A DNA stretch of 64,000 nucleotides, taken from assembly GCA_947561585.1 (NCBI GenBank), contig CANNZV010002310.1, positions 40,215 to 104,214 on the forward strand. The letters are read 5' to 3'. Below are positions 36,027 through 47,500 of the stretch, in pieces. The stretch's first letter is position 1, and each line of letters opens with the position of its first letter. Below the pieces are notes generated by a model, which was not told where the DNA came from, did no database searches, and saw nothing but the letters and a program-made list of their open reading frames with translations. The stretch is from Caprella mutica (Eukaryota > Arthropoda > Malacostraca > Amphipoda > Caprellidae). A program made the position numbers and the translations under genes.

Positions 36027-37087
36027 CCCAACAAACATATGAATGTCGATTCGATGCCGTTTGCTGTCGAATTCGTAGCGCTAACGGTGGGTATCGACTT
36101 AGCAACCATTTCGACTCATAGTAGATATCGGAATGTCTGTTTCTAAATGATACCTGAATTTACACTTAGAGTAGAAACACGAAAACCGATACATGGTTTT
36201 AACAGCATCATATTGACGTCGGCATGTCTGTTTCCAAACGATATCTGAATTTATACTTCAATCAGAAGTGCGAAAACAGATACGTAGTTTTAAAAAAATC
36301 TATGGTCAAATTTTAATTAATGCATTCATTACTTTGAACTTTCATCACACAGCTTTCATCTGTATTTTAAGTCGAAGCCTCAAAACATTTTCTTTAATTT
36401 GAACTCAAAGAGAACGAAATTTTTAAGGAGTTACATTTATATAAAAATTTGACCAACACATTATTATTTGTAATAAGAATAAGTTGTGATTTTGGTTATA
36501 AAAGCAGTGCTTGCCTGTATTGTTTAATTCACTTTAAGAATATCTTCAAGTATCTCCGAGTCGCTTAATATCAAAAATTTTTTTAGGTAAGTGCATCCAT
36601 GGTGGCAAAGCTACAGAGGTACAGGCACGAGGACGTATGGACCCACGATCGATACCTGGACGTATCACTTCATTTCTTCTCATTTAATTTATATATAACA
36701 CTATGTAAAATTAATCGAATTGATATGCTTCTAAACGTACAGTACGTCATTTCAATGAAGTAAGAGTTTTCTATTTTAATTTATTTATTTATTGGATGCA
36801 AGTGGATATCGTTTCGAAGCATATTAGATATATAATTAGGCGTCTGTTCGATGCAGAATCCCTATGTATGTTGGATGTCGTAATTTATCTTTCTATTCAA
36901 CGCTGTTATAACGGTATCGCTTCGATGCGAAATATACTTGATATGATGCGGTTTAGCGGTGCAAACGGATATCGGATTGATGTCTACTTGATGTCACCAT
37001 GTCTAATTTGTTACTGGTATTCGATGTCGGAAGAGAGGTTATACAGAGTCGTTTAGACATCGAATAGATACATTTATGTTTACTGGG
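36027..37087. mobile_element. Inverted-repeat element, CCCA ends, class uncertain
   Basis: The left terminus CCCAACAAACATATGAATGT and the right terminus reversed CCCAGTAAACATAAATGTAT agree at most positions, and both continue into attcgatg. The interior has repeated gatatc/tcgat words and no coding frame of note. No target duplication could be fixed. Confidence 0.5.
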
Positions 37088-37402
37088 ATAATACTTCCAA
37101 AGGAAGTAGATCTCCTTTAATCGAAGCCAATTGGAAGCAATTTTACAAAGAAAATATGCCAAAGTCTACTGTTTTTCTTAAAAATATGTTTTTTTTTCTC
37201 TGTGTGTAGTGGTATTTCTAATCCCTCTCTCGATCTCTTTTCTATCTGTGTAGTCCTACCAACACTTTCTCATGTCTGCCTTTTATATATTCTAAAATCC
37301 TCTACAATCTTTCTTTTTATTCCACCACTTCTATTTCACATAACCATCACCTTCCTGCTTTTAAAAATTCAGAGACTCCAAATCTTATGCTATGATGTAA
37401 TC

Positions 37403-37860
37403 GGGGTACGGTCAAGAGCCCCACCGGTCATGAGCCCCCCCGGTCACGAGCCCCCTCCGGTCATGAGCCCCCCTAGGTCATAAGCCCTCCCGGTCACGAG
37501 CCCCTCCCCCCTCCCTGTGTTTTTAATCCTTATTTACCTAGTTAAACAAATGAAGAGCTACTTAGATAGAAATAACTGAGAGTTGCTAATGTAGTTTGTT
37601 GTATTCGCTAGTTTGTTGTACAGCACACTTTTCATGATTGATTAATGACCTGGCAGGGGGGTTAATCTTTAATCAATAGTTATATACATATATTTTATGT
37701 CTAATCAGTAATGAACTACAAAAGTGTCAATAAGGATTAAATAATATAGGTAAATAAGGATTTAAAAACAGGGGGCTCTCATAAGCCCCCTCTTGACCGG
37801 GAGGGGGCTTATGACCTAGGGGGGCTCATGACCGGGGGGGGGGGCTCTTGACCGGGAATA
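37403..37860. mobile_element. Motif-array inverted-repeat element (458 bp)
   Basis: The left end reads GGGGTAC then GGTCAAGAGCCCC and four more phrases (ggtcatgagccccc, ggtcacgagccccc). The right end reversed reads TATTCCC then GGTCAAGAGCCCC with matching phrases. Between them is a further inverted stretch (tttttaatccttatttacct against aggtaaataaggatttaaaa) enclosing about 170 bp. It follows the same 7-mer plus GG rule as the confirmed MULE-like elements, but no direct repeat flanks it. Confidence 0.7.
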
Positions 37861-38024
37861 GAAAATTAGCTCATAACTATATTGTGAAACCTACACAAAT
37901 TGAGACACCAAATGAGTAAAGTTCATAGACTGGAAGTCTATTCATCCATCTTCTTCTCTTTTCCTTCTGTTACCTGATGAGGTTATATTGAGAATGTTGC
38001 TTGCTCAGAAAGAAATGAGACTAA

Positions 38025-38788
38025 AGCGGCGTTTACACTATCAGTTTTGACTGTGGACGTTACTGTTAATCAAATCTCTCCACCCCCACTCCATCCCTGT
38101 AGTTTCGGTGACTGACGTTCTGACTATAAACAGTTGGTCAGTGTTGCTGAACGACACACATTGGCTTTAGTCACCAGAGAAACTTTTATATTTAATAATT
38201 GTTTATATTGTATATTTGTTTATGTTGTTTATATTTAAATTGTACCACAGCAAATTCATTTAGTTATCACAATGTAACTCAATGAAATAGCTTATGTAAA
38301 TTGAAAATGATCTTGATTATCAACGTGCATCTTAAAATTAGATGACAATATCAATAATTAAAAATAATTCATTAATATCAATTTATTGTGAAATGTTTCT
38401 CGTTCATTATATTTTATTTAAATAAAATAGTCTATTCCATTTATCATAATTAGCTATGATCTCTTTCTATGAGATTATCGGTATTATTCATGTTAAAAAA
38501 AAGGAAAATATCTTAATAAATTAATACAAATTTTACATTGGTTCATCATATTTAAAATATGAAAAAGTCTAAAATAAAATGAGGATTACTATCGCAAACA
38601 TCCTTTCATCATCGCACAACGTGTGACTGACAATCACTCAACTCGTCAACCTATGCGTAGCATTGACAGATTTCAGAGCGTGGACGTGATGAAGAGAGCA
38701 AAAGAGAGCAATTTTTATGGTGAGGAGGGAGGATATTTGGTGATTGACAGTCACGTCCACAGTCAAAACTAATAGTGTAAACGCCGCT
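38025..38788. mobile_element. PIF/Harbinger-type MITE (764 bp)
   Basis: Long inverted ends AGCGGCGTTTACACTATCAG (left) and AGCGGCGTTTACACTATTAG (right, reversed) continue through ttttgactgtggacgt. They are flanked by TAA (38022-38024 and 38789-38791). A TWA duplication indicates PIF/Harbinger. No coding capacity. Confidence 0.75.
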
Positions 38789-38791
38789 TAA

Positions 38792-39654
38792 GTTTAATAA
38801 AATAAACTTGGAAATTGCTTATAACACTATGAGAGTAACAAATTTACAAAATTTAGATAATTCAGATATTTAAATGACGTTTTCTTCAGTAGGTAAAAGT
38901 TTTTCTTCCGCAGAATTCAGTTTTTTCCAGACAATATTTTAACCGTTGAATTTTTAGTAAGAAAATAAGAAGTAAAAATACAGATCTACGGCGAGGAAAT
39001 AGTTGAAAAATTTAAATGTAAAGAAAATTCACAGTTTTAAGGATAACAAAGAGGACATATATTTGAATTAATTTAGTAGCAGTTAAATAGTTTTCAACTT
39101 TGAAGAATTAGCCAGTTAGTTATGGCAGTTCTATGTACAATTTCTAATATTGAGAATGAGTTTTAATACCAGGGATAATTTGGACAAAAAAAGGCAAATT
39201 TCACAGGGGAACAATTATGACTGAAAAAAAAGACATAAAAGAATTAAACCTTTCAAATCAAGTTGCAATTGTACGGTGTAAATGTTCTGTTTCCATGCTA
39301 TCGTACAGCTTGCTCTGAAGTCCCTTTGTTCACCAGTTTCTGAACAAAGGGTGGGCAATTGTGCTCAGCTTCCCTCATCTCCAGTTGCTCTCAGTCCATC
39401 GTTTTGATTACGAGAAGGACCCATTTTTATTACAGTTATTTCTTATAAAATTTGTAATAATTGCAAGACATATCTCGAAGTTATTACAGTTCGTAGACAT
39501 ATAAAACGGAGACATTCTTTTGTGGTGTTTATTTGACGTTAACTAAAATAATCATCAATATTATTATTCAGATTAGTTTGTTGGTAACAATTGGTTCAAA
39601 ATAAATTTTAATAACAGAACCTTTTTCTACAGAAGCTACCTACATACCGTGGAC
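38792..39654. other. Noncoding; includes a degraded pogo-like fragment
   Basis: The stretch 39395-39605 shares order and words with the elements at 13592 and 25686 (gattac.., cataaaacggagac, attggttca) but lacks termini. The rest is unassigned. Confidence 0.4.
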
Positions 39655-39745
39655 CGATAATTGGGCCTGCCGACAATTAGGGTCGCCGAGAATTAGACCC
39701 TGTCGATAATTGGGACCAAGCTATCGAATTATCAGTGACCCCCTA
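39655..39745. repeat. Motif array: gacaattagggtcgccga-like phrases
   Basis: Four phrases (ccgataattgggcctg, ccgacaattagggtcg, ccgagaattagaccct, tcgataattgggacca) lie in tandem. They resemble the phrases of 55966-56720. A degenerate second cluster with taccgatatttg-like words occupies 39844-39990. It is probably one end of a motif-array element whose partner is degraded. Confidence 0.5.
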
Positions 39746-40815
39746 TCACGTTAATATAGAAAACGTTGTTGGTCTAATACCAAATAACTAGTTAGAGTTT
39801 TATATCAGATCAAGCTTGCCTGGAACGTAACTCTGGTCTACTACAAGGGTTTGCTGTCCATAAATGATTTTCTACCGATATTTGCATCACTAACGATATC
39901 TGCCTCTCCACCGATGACTGTTTCTTTATACCAATGTATTTTTCTCTGCCGAAGTTTGATTCTCTGCTGTTATTTAACTCACCGACTGTTAGACTTGTTT
40001 TGGAGACGTACTACTCACTTGATTTGCATTTCTTTAGTACTATTAACTCTTTAGCTTGCAACTATCTGGTGGTTGTACGGGATACACCATTATTTTCATT
40101 TCATTATTTGGCACACAAGTTTAGCTACAAATTTACTGTATAATTACATCACAAGGCTGTCAAATAGTCAATGAAAATTATAATAAAAATATAAATTTAC
40201 AAAGAACAAATGATTTGTTTCAAAAAAATATGAAAGAAAATAACAAGAGTAAAAATATCTTGGAAAGTGTTAAAAAATTCAATACTAAAATTTTAGACAT
40301 CTGACGAGTGTATCGGTATAAGTACCCCTCTAACCCTCTAAAGGGTTAATACATAAAAGCAGTTTAGTATATCCAATTATGATAGCTATATGATGAATAG
40401 CTCGCATTATTTTATGAATTCAAGGTGGACAAACTCTTGTTTTCTCAAGCATATAGATATAGCATGTTTTGCATTCCTGACTCTTCTTCTGACTTCTTTT
40501 CTTTGCTTGTCTGCATGGCTTATCTTCCCCTCATATATTGAAAGTTCTGTCCCCTGAAATGCTTTTTCCGTGCAATTTCCAAGTTGTATTTAAAACTTTT
40601 CTGTTCTCCCCATAATCTTTAATAATACCGTAGTTGATGAGGAGAATATTTCTTAGACCACCTGTTTATATTAAATTTTTGAACATTTTAGTGAAATGCT
40701 TAGTCAGCAGGATGATGATTTAAATTTCTTAATACTTTCATATTTTTAGGTCTACTGAAATACAAATTTCCAATCTTTGTATTCACCGAAACTCAGTTTA
40801 GAAGTGATTCCACTA

Positions 40816-41033
40816 TAGTAGAACTCCTCTACAGTGAACTTCAACTAGTTCACTATAGAGAGTTTACTCTACTATAAAGGGTATGGGATATGAATAGAAA
40901 ACTGCCATTTTAATGACAGATTATAGAATATACAAAATATTTTCACTCATTTTGAAGTGCATTTTATTTATCAGAACTCTAAAAATCAGGATGGTTCACT
41001 ACACTTGACCTCATTATAGAGGAGTTACACTGG
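40816..41033. mobile_element. Short TA-flanked MITE
   Basis: The ends TAGTAGAACTCCTCTACAGTG-type (left) and CCAGTGTAACTCCTCTATAATG-type (right, reversed) share aactcctcta and are flanked by TA on both sides. This suits a Tc1/mariner- or pogo-derived MITE. The arms are imperfect. Confidence 0.5.
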
Positions 41034-41288
41034 TATAACTCCTCTTTCGTGCAATACGGCTAATATATAATACGCTACATCTGTCTGTCTAGGTGTGTAA
41101 ACATCCCTTGAGGAAGGTACATACCTAAAGTTACATGATCTTCTTAGATATTTGATTGAATATATATAATTATAAATTTATATAAAATGATTGGCATATA
41201 TAAATTTAAATAGTTACTTACATGATGTAATATGTTTTAAAGGTTCTAGATATAACATAACCACATATATAACAAAAGAAACTAATTA

Positions 41289-41643
41289 ATTGAAATAATA
41301 AAATTTGTCATCTACTGTTTTACGTCAGTCTTGAGCATATATGTAGAAGCAAATCATTGTTCAAATTTATTATATTTTAAAATTAATGTAAATGATGGCA
41401 AAATATAAATCACGCGGCGAAATGTCCTGGCGGCGAGTTCCTAGACTGGACAACTCGCCACCGGACATTTCGCCGTGCGGACAATTCACCGCTAAGACAA
41501 CTCGCCGCCAGGTCATTTCTCCGCGTGATTTATGTTTTGCCATCATTTACATTATATTTAATATAATAAATTTGAACAATGATTTGCTTCTATACGCTCA
41601 AGATTGATGTAAAACAGTAGTTGAACAATTATATTATTTCAAT
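41289..41643. mobile_element. 355-bp palindrome with motif arrays at its centre, TA flanked
   Basis: Two arms of about 150 bp are near-perfect inverted copies, ATTGAAATAAT at the left edge and ATTATTTCAAT at the right. The centre (41415-41530) holds phrases ggcgaaatgtcc, ggcgagttcc and ggacaactcgcc facing each other around CCTAGACTGG. TA lies on both sides (41287-41288, 41644-41645). Removing it joins aaactaat-TA-gggtcggg, matching the other side of the large element, so it is an insertion at the edge of 41646-50857. Confidence 0.78.
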
Positions 41644-42027
41644 TAGGGTCGGGAGGGGCGAATCTTGCGCAGCAGCACACGGGGCGAATCTTGCGCACCA
41701 CATGTTTAAAGGGCTATGAATGTGCTAGCCCAATAACAAAAATAGTCATAGACCGGCTCAAATATGTAGTAACTCTGTATAAAATTAAAACAGCTTACAG
41801 GCATTTATTCATAGTTGAAATAAATCACATTTAAGACCATATGAAAAGTACCTAGTCGAAAATTCATTTTACCGAATTACCCTAAAAAATAAATTTGTCA
41901 TAAAAAAATTTCTATCCCAGATAATGACCTGAAGTTTTTAGTGCATGATGATCATTGACGCAAGTTGCCTCAGTTAAAATTACAAGGCTCTAGACTTTTA
42001 ATTTTTTTATTTAGCGGAGTTTTTCCG

Positions 42028-42076
42028 TGAGCAACTATTCGCCCCACCATATTTTGCATGGCGGGGCGAATATTGC
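42028..42076. repeat. Hairpin made of the element's terminal phrase
   Basis: gcaactattcgccccaccat is followed by a short loop and atggcggggcgaatattgc, giving a near-perfect stem of about 18 bp. Both arms are versions of the terminal phrase of 41646-50857. Confidence 0.7.
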
Positions 42077-42485
42077 GCACTATAGAAATTTATTTTTAGG
42101 CCATGAAACAGTTTTTAATGCTTAATATTACTCTCTCTATATAAGTGCATTTCTTCACTTTCAACTAAGAACATACACATTCCACATATATTTCAGATAA
42201 TAGGTGGAAATATGAAATTGTAAATCAGGGTGAATTTAAAGTCATTAATTAGTCTTTTCTGTGAAATTTATAGTTAAACATATCAAACATCACTATACAT
42301 GTTTATCATTTGCTTTTTTATTAAGTATAGTTATATAATCTTATTATTCGGTTCTTTTTAATAAAATAGAAAATATTAGGTCTAAAATGAAAGGGTTAAA
42401 CCATCGTACAGGGAAACCCAACCCTGATATCATTATGCTTTTAAAAGTTGCAAATCGACATTGCACCATGTTGTGAATAGTAGCT

Positions 42486-43470
42486 TCGCTGACCTTGTCA
42501 CTTCTGAGGATTGTCCTAGAAGTGTAGAAATGGGAGTACTTGTTCGAATAAAGAAAATGGCTGAGAAGGTTTGTGCAATGTTGAAGACTCGAAGAAATAC
42601 TTGAAAAAATTCAAAATATAGCTAAATACATGAATGAGATCCAGACTTCAATTAGAACCATCATCACGAAGGATCTTCAGTTGTCTTCCTACAAAATGAG
42701 AGAACACTAAGTCCTCACACTTCTTAAAAAGCAAAAGAGACTTGAGAGATTAAAGGTCCTTCTCAGAGAGCTTAAAGCGGACACGACAAGGTATGAAATA
42801 GATCTTTTTAACGAGAAACTCTTCATTATTGAAGCCAACCCAATTCAATATTCATGATCAGAAGATATCCAAGATTTCCCCTATCTCGAAAACTTGGGAG
42901 TCTCCTCTGATTTTCGTGGAGAACGGCCTAAGATCAATCCTCTTTTAACAGTATTGTGGTTCTAGCTATTGGATTGATGAAAAAAAAACACTTCAAAAAT
43001 CAATCATTTATCTTTCAACAAGATGGTGAACTTTTTTACTACTTAAACAAGACACATGAGTGGTGATCACGTCAATTGCCAAGATTCTGTTGCAAAGAAA
43101 TTTGGCGTCTTCAGCGAAACTGATGACAACGAACATTGACAACGAAACTGATGATTTCATAGAAAAGGACGTAGCAGAGATCTTCTGGCGCAGAACCTGA
43201 ACCGTTGGTCTTTGAAAAACACCAAAGGAATTAGGTGGGTCAACCTACCTTCTTGTAGACAGACCAAAGAACTCTTCCTCTTTGAAAGAGAATGTCAAAA
43301 GCTATTGTTAATAACCCGATTGAAACTTATTCTTCTCTCCTGGGAACATTTGGTCCTAAAACAGTAAAACAATAATACTTGCCGACGATCTGGTCTTCGC
43401 CCAGAAGCATGACCTCATAATATTGTTGTGGAATGTTCTACCTATTACAAGACTAGGGACACAACTCTGG
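42486..43470 (+). pseudogene. Mariner-family transposase, decayed
   Basis: Fragments in several plus frames keep the family order. CPRS (usually GRPRS) lies near 42515. A helix-turn-helix stretch SIRTIITKDLQLSSYKMRE lies at 42655-42708. KRLERLKVLLREL precedes LFNEKLFIIEANP (42810-42846), equivalent to the FxDEKxFxIE box around the first and second catalytic region. A later segment near 43395-43440 resembles SPDLNPxDxxLW. Numerous stops and frameshifts preclude function. It gives the class of the host element 41646-50857. Confidence 0.65.
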
Positions 43471-44026
43471 ATGAAATTTTACTACCTTCATAGTATCATT
43501 ATACTCTCAAATTCTGATACATTTTTATCTTTCTTGAAAGAATTGAAAGACTAGAAGAGTTCAACGACTAACCTTTAGGTCTAGGGGATTCAGTACATAT
43601 GGACCCTCTCAGGCCTCTCTAGGCCTGGGTATCTCCCCGACCTTACAATGGCAAGTGAATATTCCACGTAACCTAATAGATGTACGAAAAACCCATTTGC
43701 TTCTATATTCTTATTATCGTAATTTGAGAGACATAAAGTGAAAATATCTAAGTGTAACAGTATTTTGAATAACGTTTTAGATATGTATGCTAAATTGGTT
43801 ATATATGCTATATTTGACATCTAAAACGAATTATTACTTTCATAGATTGCGTAAGGTTATCTTTTGGGCGACATATTTTTGTTTGTCATCTTGTTGCTCA
43901 CATAACTCAAAAAGTCTTCGATCAAATTACTTTGAATTTGGTAAGACGATCGATTGACTAATCTCCAGGAACCATCTGGTAAAATTTTGGGAGTTATCCG
44001 GTAAAAGCTCAAGGTCATTTATAACT

Positions 44027-44273
44027 TATAAAGTTTTAACTAGTTGTATCAGTAGTAGGATACTAGTTCGCTGAGATTTAGTCAGGTATATGGACGTTTA
44101 AGAGGTGACAGCAGATAAACCAACTGATTCGTAGGAAGTTTTATTGAACACTGGCTATTGCTACAACATGCATACGAGAAATTAGTTATCATGAGAATAT
44201 TATTGGAACAGTTTTTAAGAGCATAGACTATGAGTTTTAACAGCTCATATAAATTATGAACATATATTTTACA
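44027..44273 (-). repeat. BEL 3' LTR
   Basis: 247 bp, from TATAAAG at the plus-strand left edge to ACA at the right (so TGTAAAATATATG is its 5' start on the minus strand). It matches the copy at 49693-49939 base for base as far as can be read. Confidence 0.93.
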
Positions 44274-44284
44274 CTCCGGCCCAA
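44274..44284 (-). other. BEL polypurine tract
   Basis: On the minus strand TTGGGCCGGAG abuts the TG of the 3' LTR, the expected position for plus-strand priming. Confidence 0.6.
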
Positions 44285-44335
44285 ACAAGAATTTATAAGA
44301 TTTATTAATAGTATAAAATTCAAAAACAACAAAGA

Positions 44336-44512
44336 ACAAAACACAAAATTGAACAATGAAAACACACTACTTATATTTACAAACAATCTAACAAAACACA
44401 AAATTGAACAATGAAAACACACTACTTATATTTACAAACAATCTAACAAAACACAAAATTGAACAATGAAAACACACTACTTATATTTACAAACAATCTA
44501 ACAAAACACAAA
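44336..44512 (-). repeat. 55-bp tandem repeat in the BEL 3' untranslated region
   Basis: Three identical 55-bp units and the start of a fourth lie between the pol stop and the polypurine tract. On the plus strand the unit begins acaaaacacaaaattgaaca. Confidence 0.93.
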
Positions 44513-44525
44513 TTATTTACAGAAG

Positions 44526-47500
44526 TCATTTCAAACTTTCCTTTATTTTCAAGTTAGCTTGAACAGCTGCTTTACGTTTAATCCTTTCACGAGTACATGA
44601 AGGTTCATTAACATTTTCGAAATCACTAGCAGATGAAGATATCTCAAGATTGACCATATTAATTATCGGTTGAATACAAAAGCCATTTTTAGTTTTAATG
44701 TACGCCGATCTAACCACTCCATCATTTCCCAAATTTAACGTCACAATTTTCCCTAATTTCCATGAGCTTCTACTATTACCATCAGCTATCAGAACTACAT
44801 CTCCGGCCCGCAAATTTGATGGCACATCAAGATTATTGCTAGAACGTTCCCTAAGTGACGTTAAATATTCAGATTTCCATCTGTACCACAAATCGTCTAA
44901 TAATTTACGTAACCTTAACTGTTTCCTAGTGAACATCTCCCTACTGTAGACATTTGGATCAGATAGTAAAGTCAAATCTACACCTGCATTCCCTAGCGCT
45001 CTTATACGCCTACCACAAACTAAATGAGAAGGAGTTAAAGGATCGTCAGTGATATCGTCGCTTACATAGGTAATAGGTCTATCATTAATCAGAGACTCTA
45101 TCTCACAAAGCAAAGTAGAAAGTTCTATAGAAGATATCAATGATTTTCCCAAAACCTTTCGTAAACTATTCTTAGTCAAACCAACCATTCTCTCCCAAGC
45201 CCCACCAAAGTGTGGAGCATTTACAGGAATGAATTGCCATTCTACATTCAACAAATTTAGTTTACTTACAACCTTTTCATGAGATTTAATCTGTTTGAGA
45301 AGATCGGCTGTTTTGACAAATATAGGAGCATTATCACTTAATAATAATTTAGGTACAGACATCCTAGCGGTAAATCTCCTAAAACATAATAGAAATGTAT
45401 CCGCGGTGCCATCATGAGCTAATTCTAAAAAGATAGCCCTAGTTATCATACAAGTAAATAGACATATATAAACTTTCCTAGTTTCACCACAATCTCTTAC
45501 TAACAAAGGGCCTGCATAATCTACACCAGTTGTACTGAAAGGTTCAGACGATACCACTCTGTGATAAGGCAATGGAGCAACAGAAGGCAGCGGTTCTCTT
45601 CTACTGTTAATGCGTTTGCACGTCACACATCTACGTAACACAGATTTAATAATCTGACGCCCTCTGGGAATCCAATACCTTTCCCTCACAGTTGCTAAAG
45701 TCTGACTAACACCCGAATGAAAAATTTTATCATGAAAATGCCATATCAACAATTTGCACAAATAACTCCTAGATGGCAACAAAATAGGATACTTAGATTC
45801 TAATTCCAACTCAGAAAATATCAATCTACCTTTACAGTGAAGAATTCCGTCAATACAAATTATATCTAATTGTTTCACAATAGAAGGTACAGGTAATGTA
45901 GAATCAGATTGGTATGAGAAAACTTCAGCGAAAAATATCCTCTGCACAATCAGTATTAATGCCCTTTCAGAAAACTTCAATTCATCACTTGTCAACTCGA
46001 AACTAGACTCTTTATTAGTCTTCCAATTAATGAACCTATAAATGTAAGCAGTAACTCTAATCAGTCTTATAAATGAACTAAATCTAAGAAAATAATCCTC
46101 ACTCAGTCCACACTCTACAATTTCATTACAAATTACATCGTTACAATGGATATCTACCACAACCTCAGTCTGATCAATTACAGTGTTTGACGCTATCTCA
46201 TAGTTCTGAAAACAATCAAAGGAATTTAACCATTCGGGTCCGGTAATCCAATTACTATTTAACAATTCAGAAGCAGTCAAACCTCTAGTCAAATGATCAG
46301 CTGGGTTTTCTAAAGTAGTTACATAACGCCAAACTGCACCAGGAACTAATTCATGAATATTAGTGACTCTCTGATTAACGTACTGTTTATTACTATTTTT
46401 ATTCAAAATCCAACTGAGTGCAATTTGACTATCACTAAAAAAGATCACATCAGTCACTTCACATATGTCTTTCAAAATATCTATCAAATATTTCGCTAAA
46501 CGTGCACCAATATTTGCAGAAGTTAGCTCTAATTGAGGTAAAGTTACTGTCTTAACAGGTGCAATTCTTGATTTAGCCATAAGGAATTTTATACCTGACT
46601 CCGTAAATATATAACAAACTGCTCCATAAGCTACCTTACTAGAATCACAAAATATATAGAGCTTACTTACTTTCCCTAAATCTAAATTTCGTTCCCATTT
46701 CATACCCTGCACATATGATAAATCACTAACTATACTATTCCATTCATCAACTAAAGTACTAGGTAATTCTTCGTCCCATTCTAATTCATTTTTCCATAGC
46801 CTCTGTATAAATATCTTGCAGCGAACAGACACAGGAGATAATAAACCAATGGGATCGAAAATCTTAGAGCTATCACTAACTACCGAACGTTTAGTACATG
46901 TAACTTCCTTACTTAAATCCTTAACTTTAAACCCTAAACTATCATTTTCTACATTCCACATAAATCCTAACACATTAGTCTCATCTCCCGATTTAGTGTA
47001 ACTAGCTTCACTAATATTGCCCTTAACCAAGTCAGAATTTGTTACCCATTCCCTCAATGTAAATCCAGCACTATCTAGTAATGAAGTAGAACTATTATAA
47101 AACTCTAATACTTTTTGTTCTTCCCTGGCTGAAAATGCTAAATTATCTACATACAAAGAACTCCTAATTTCCTTAGCTACCTGAATATCACTATAGCTAT
47201 CCAAAAGTTTCTTAATACTCAAATTTAATAGAAATTGACTGCAAGTACCTCCGAAAAATACAACTTTAAATCTATATACCCCAATTGAACTATTTAAGTC
47301 ATATGGATCATCTGGCCACAAAAAACGTGTAGAATCTCTATCTCTTTCATTTAAGCCCACCATTAAATATGCCTTTTCAATATCAGATATGCAGGCGTGC
47401 TTAAAGGCTCTGAACCTTATAAATACGGATAGCAGATCATTAATTAAAGAAGGTCCAGACATTAAACAATCATTAAGACTAGGAGATTCCTTAGATTTCC

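Noticed and set aside
36589..36665. Possible tRNA-derived SINE head (ggtggcaaagctacagagg .. cgatcgatacc)
   Set aside because: A- and B-box-like words are too degenerate and there is no tail or second copy in the window.
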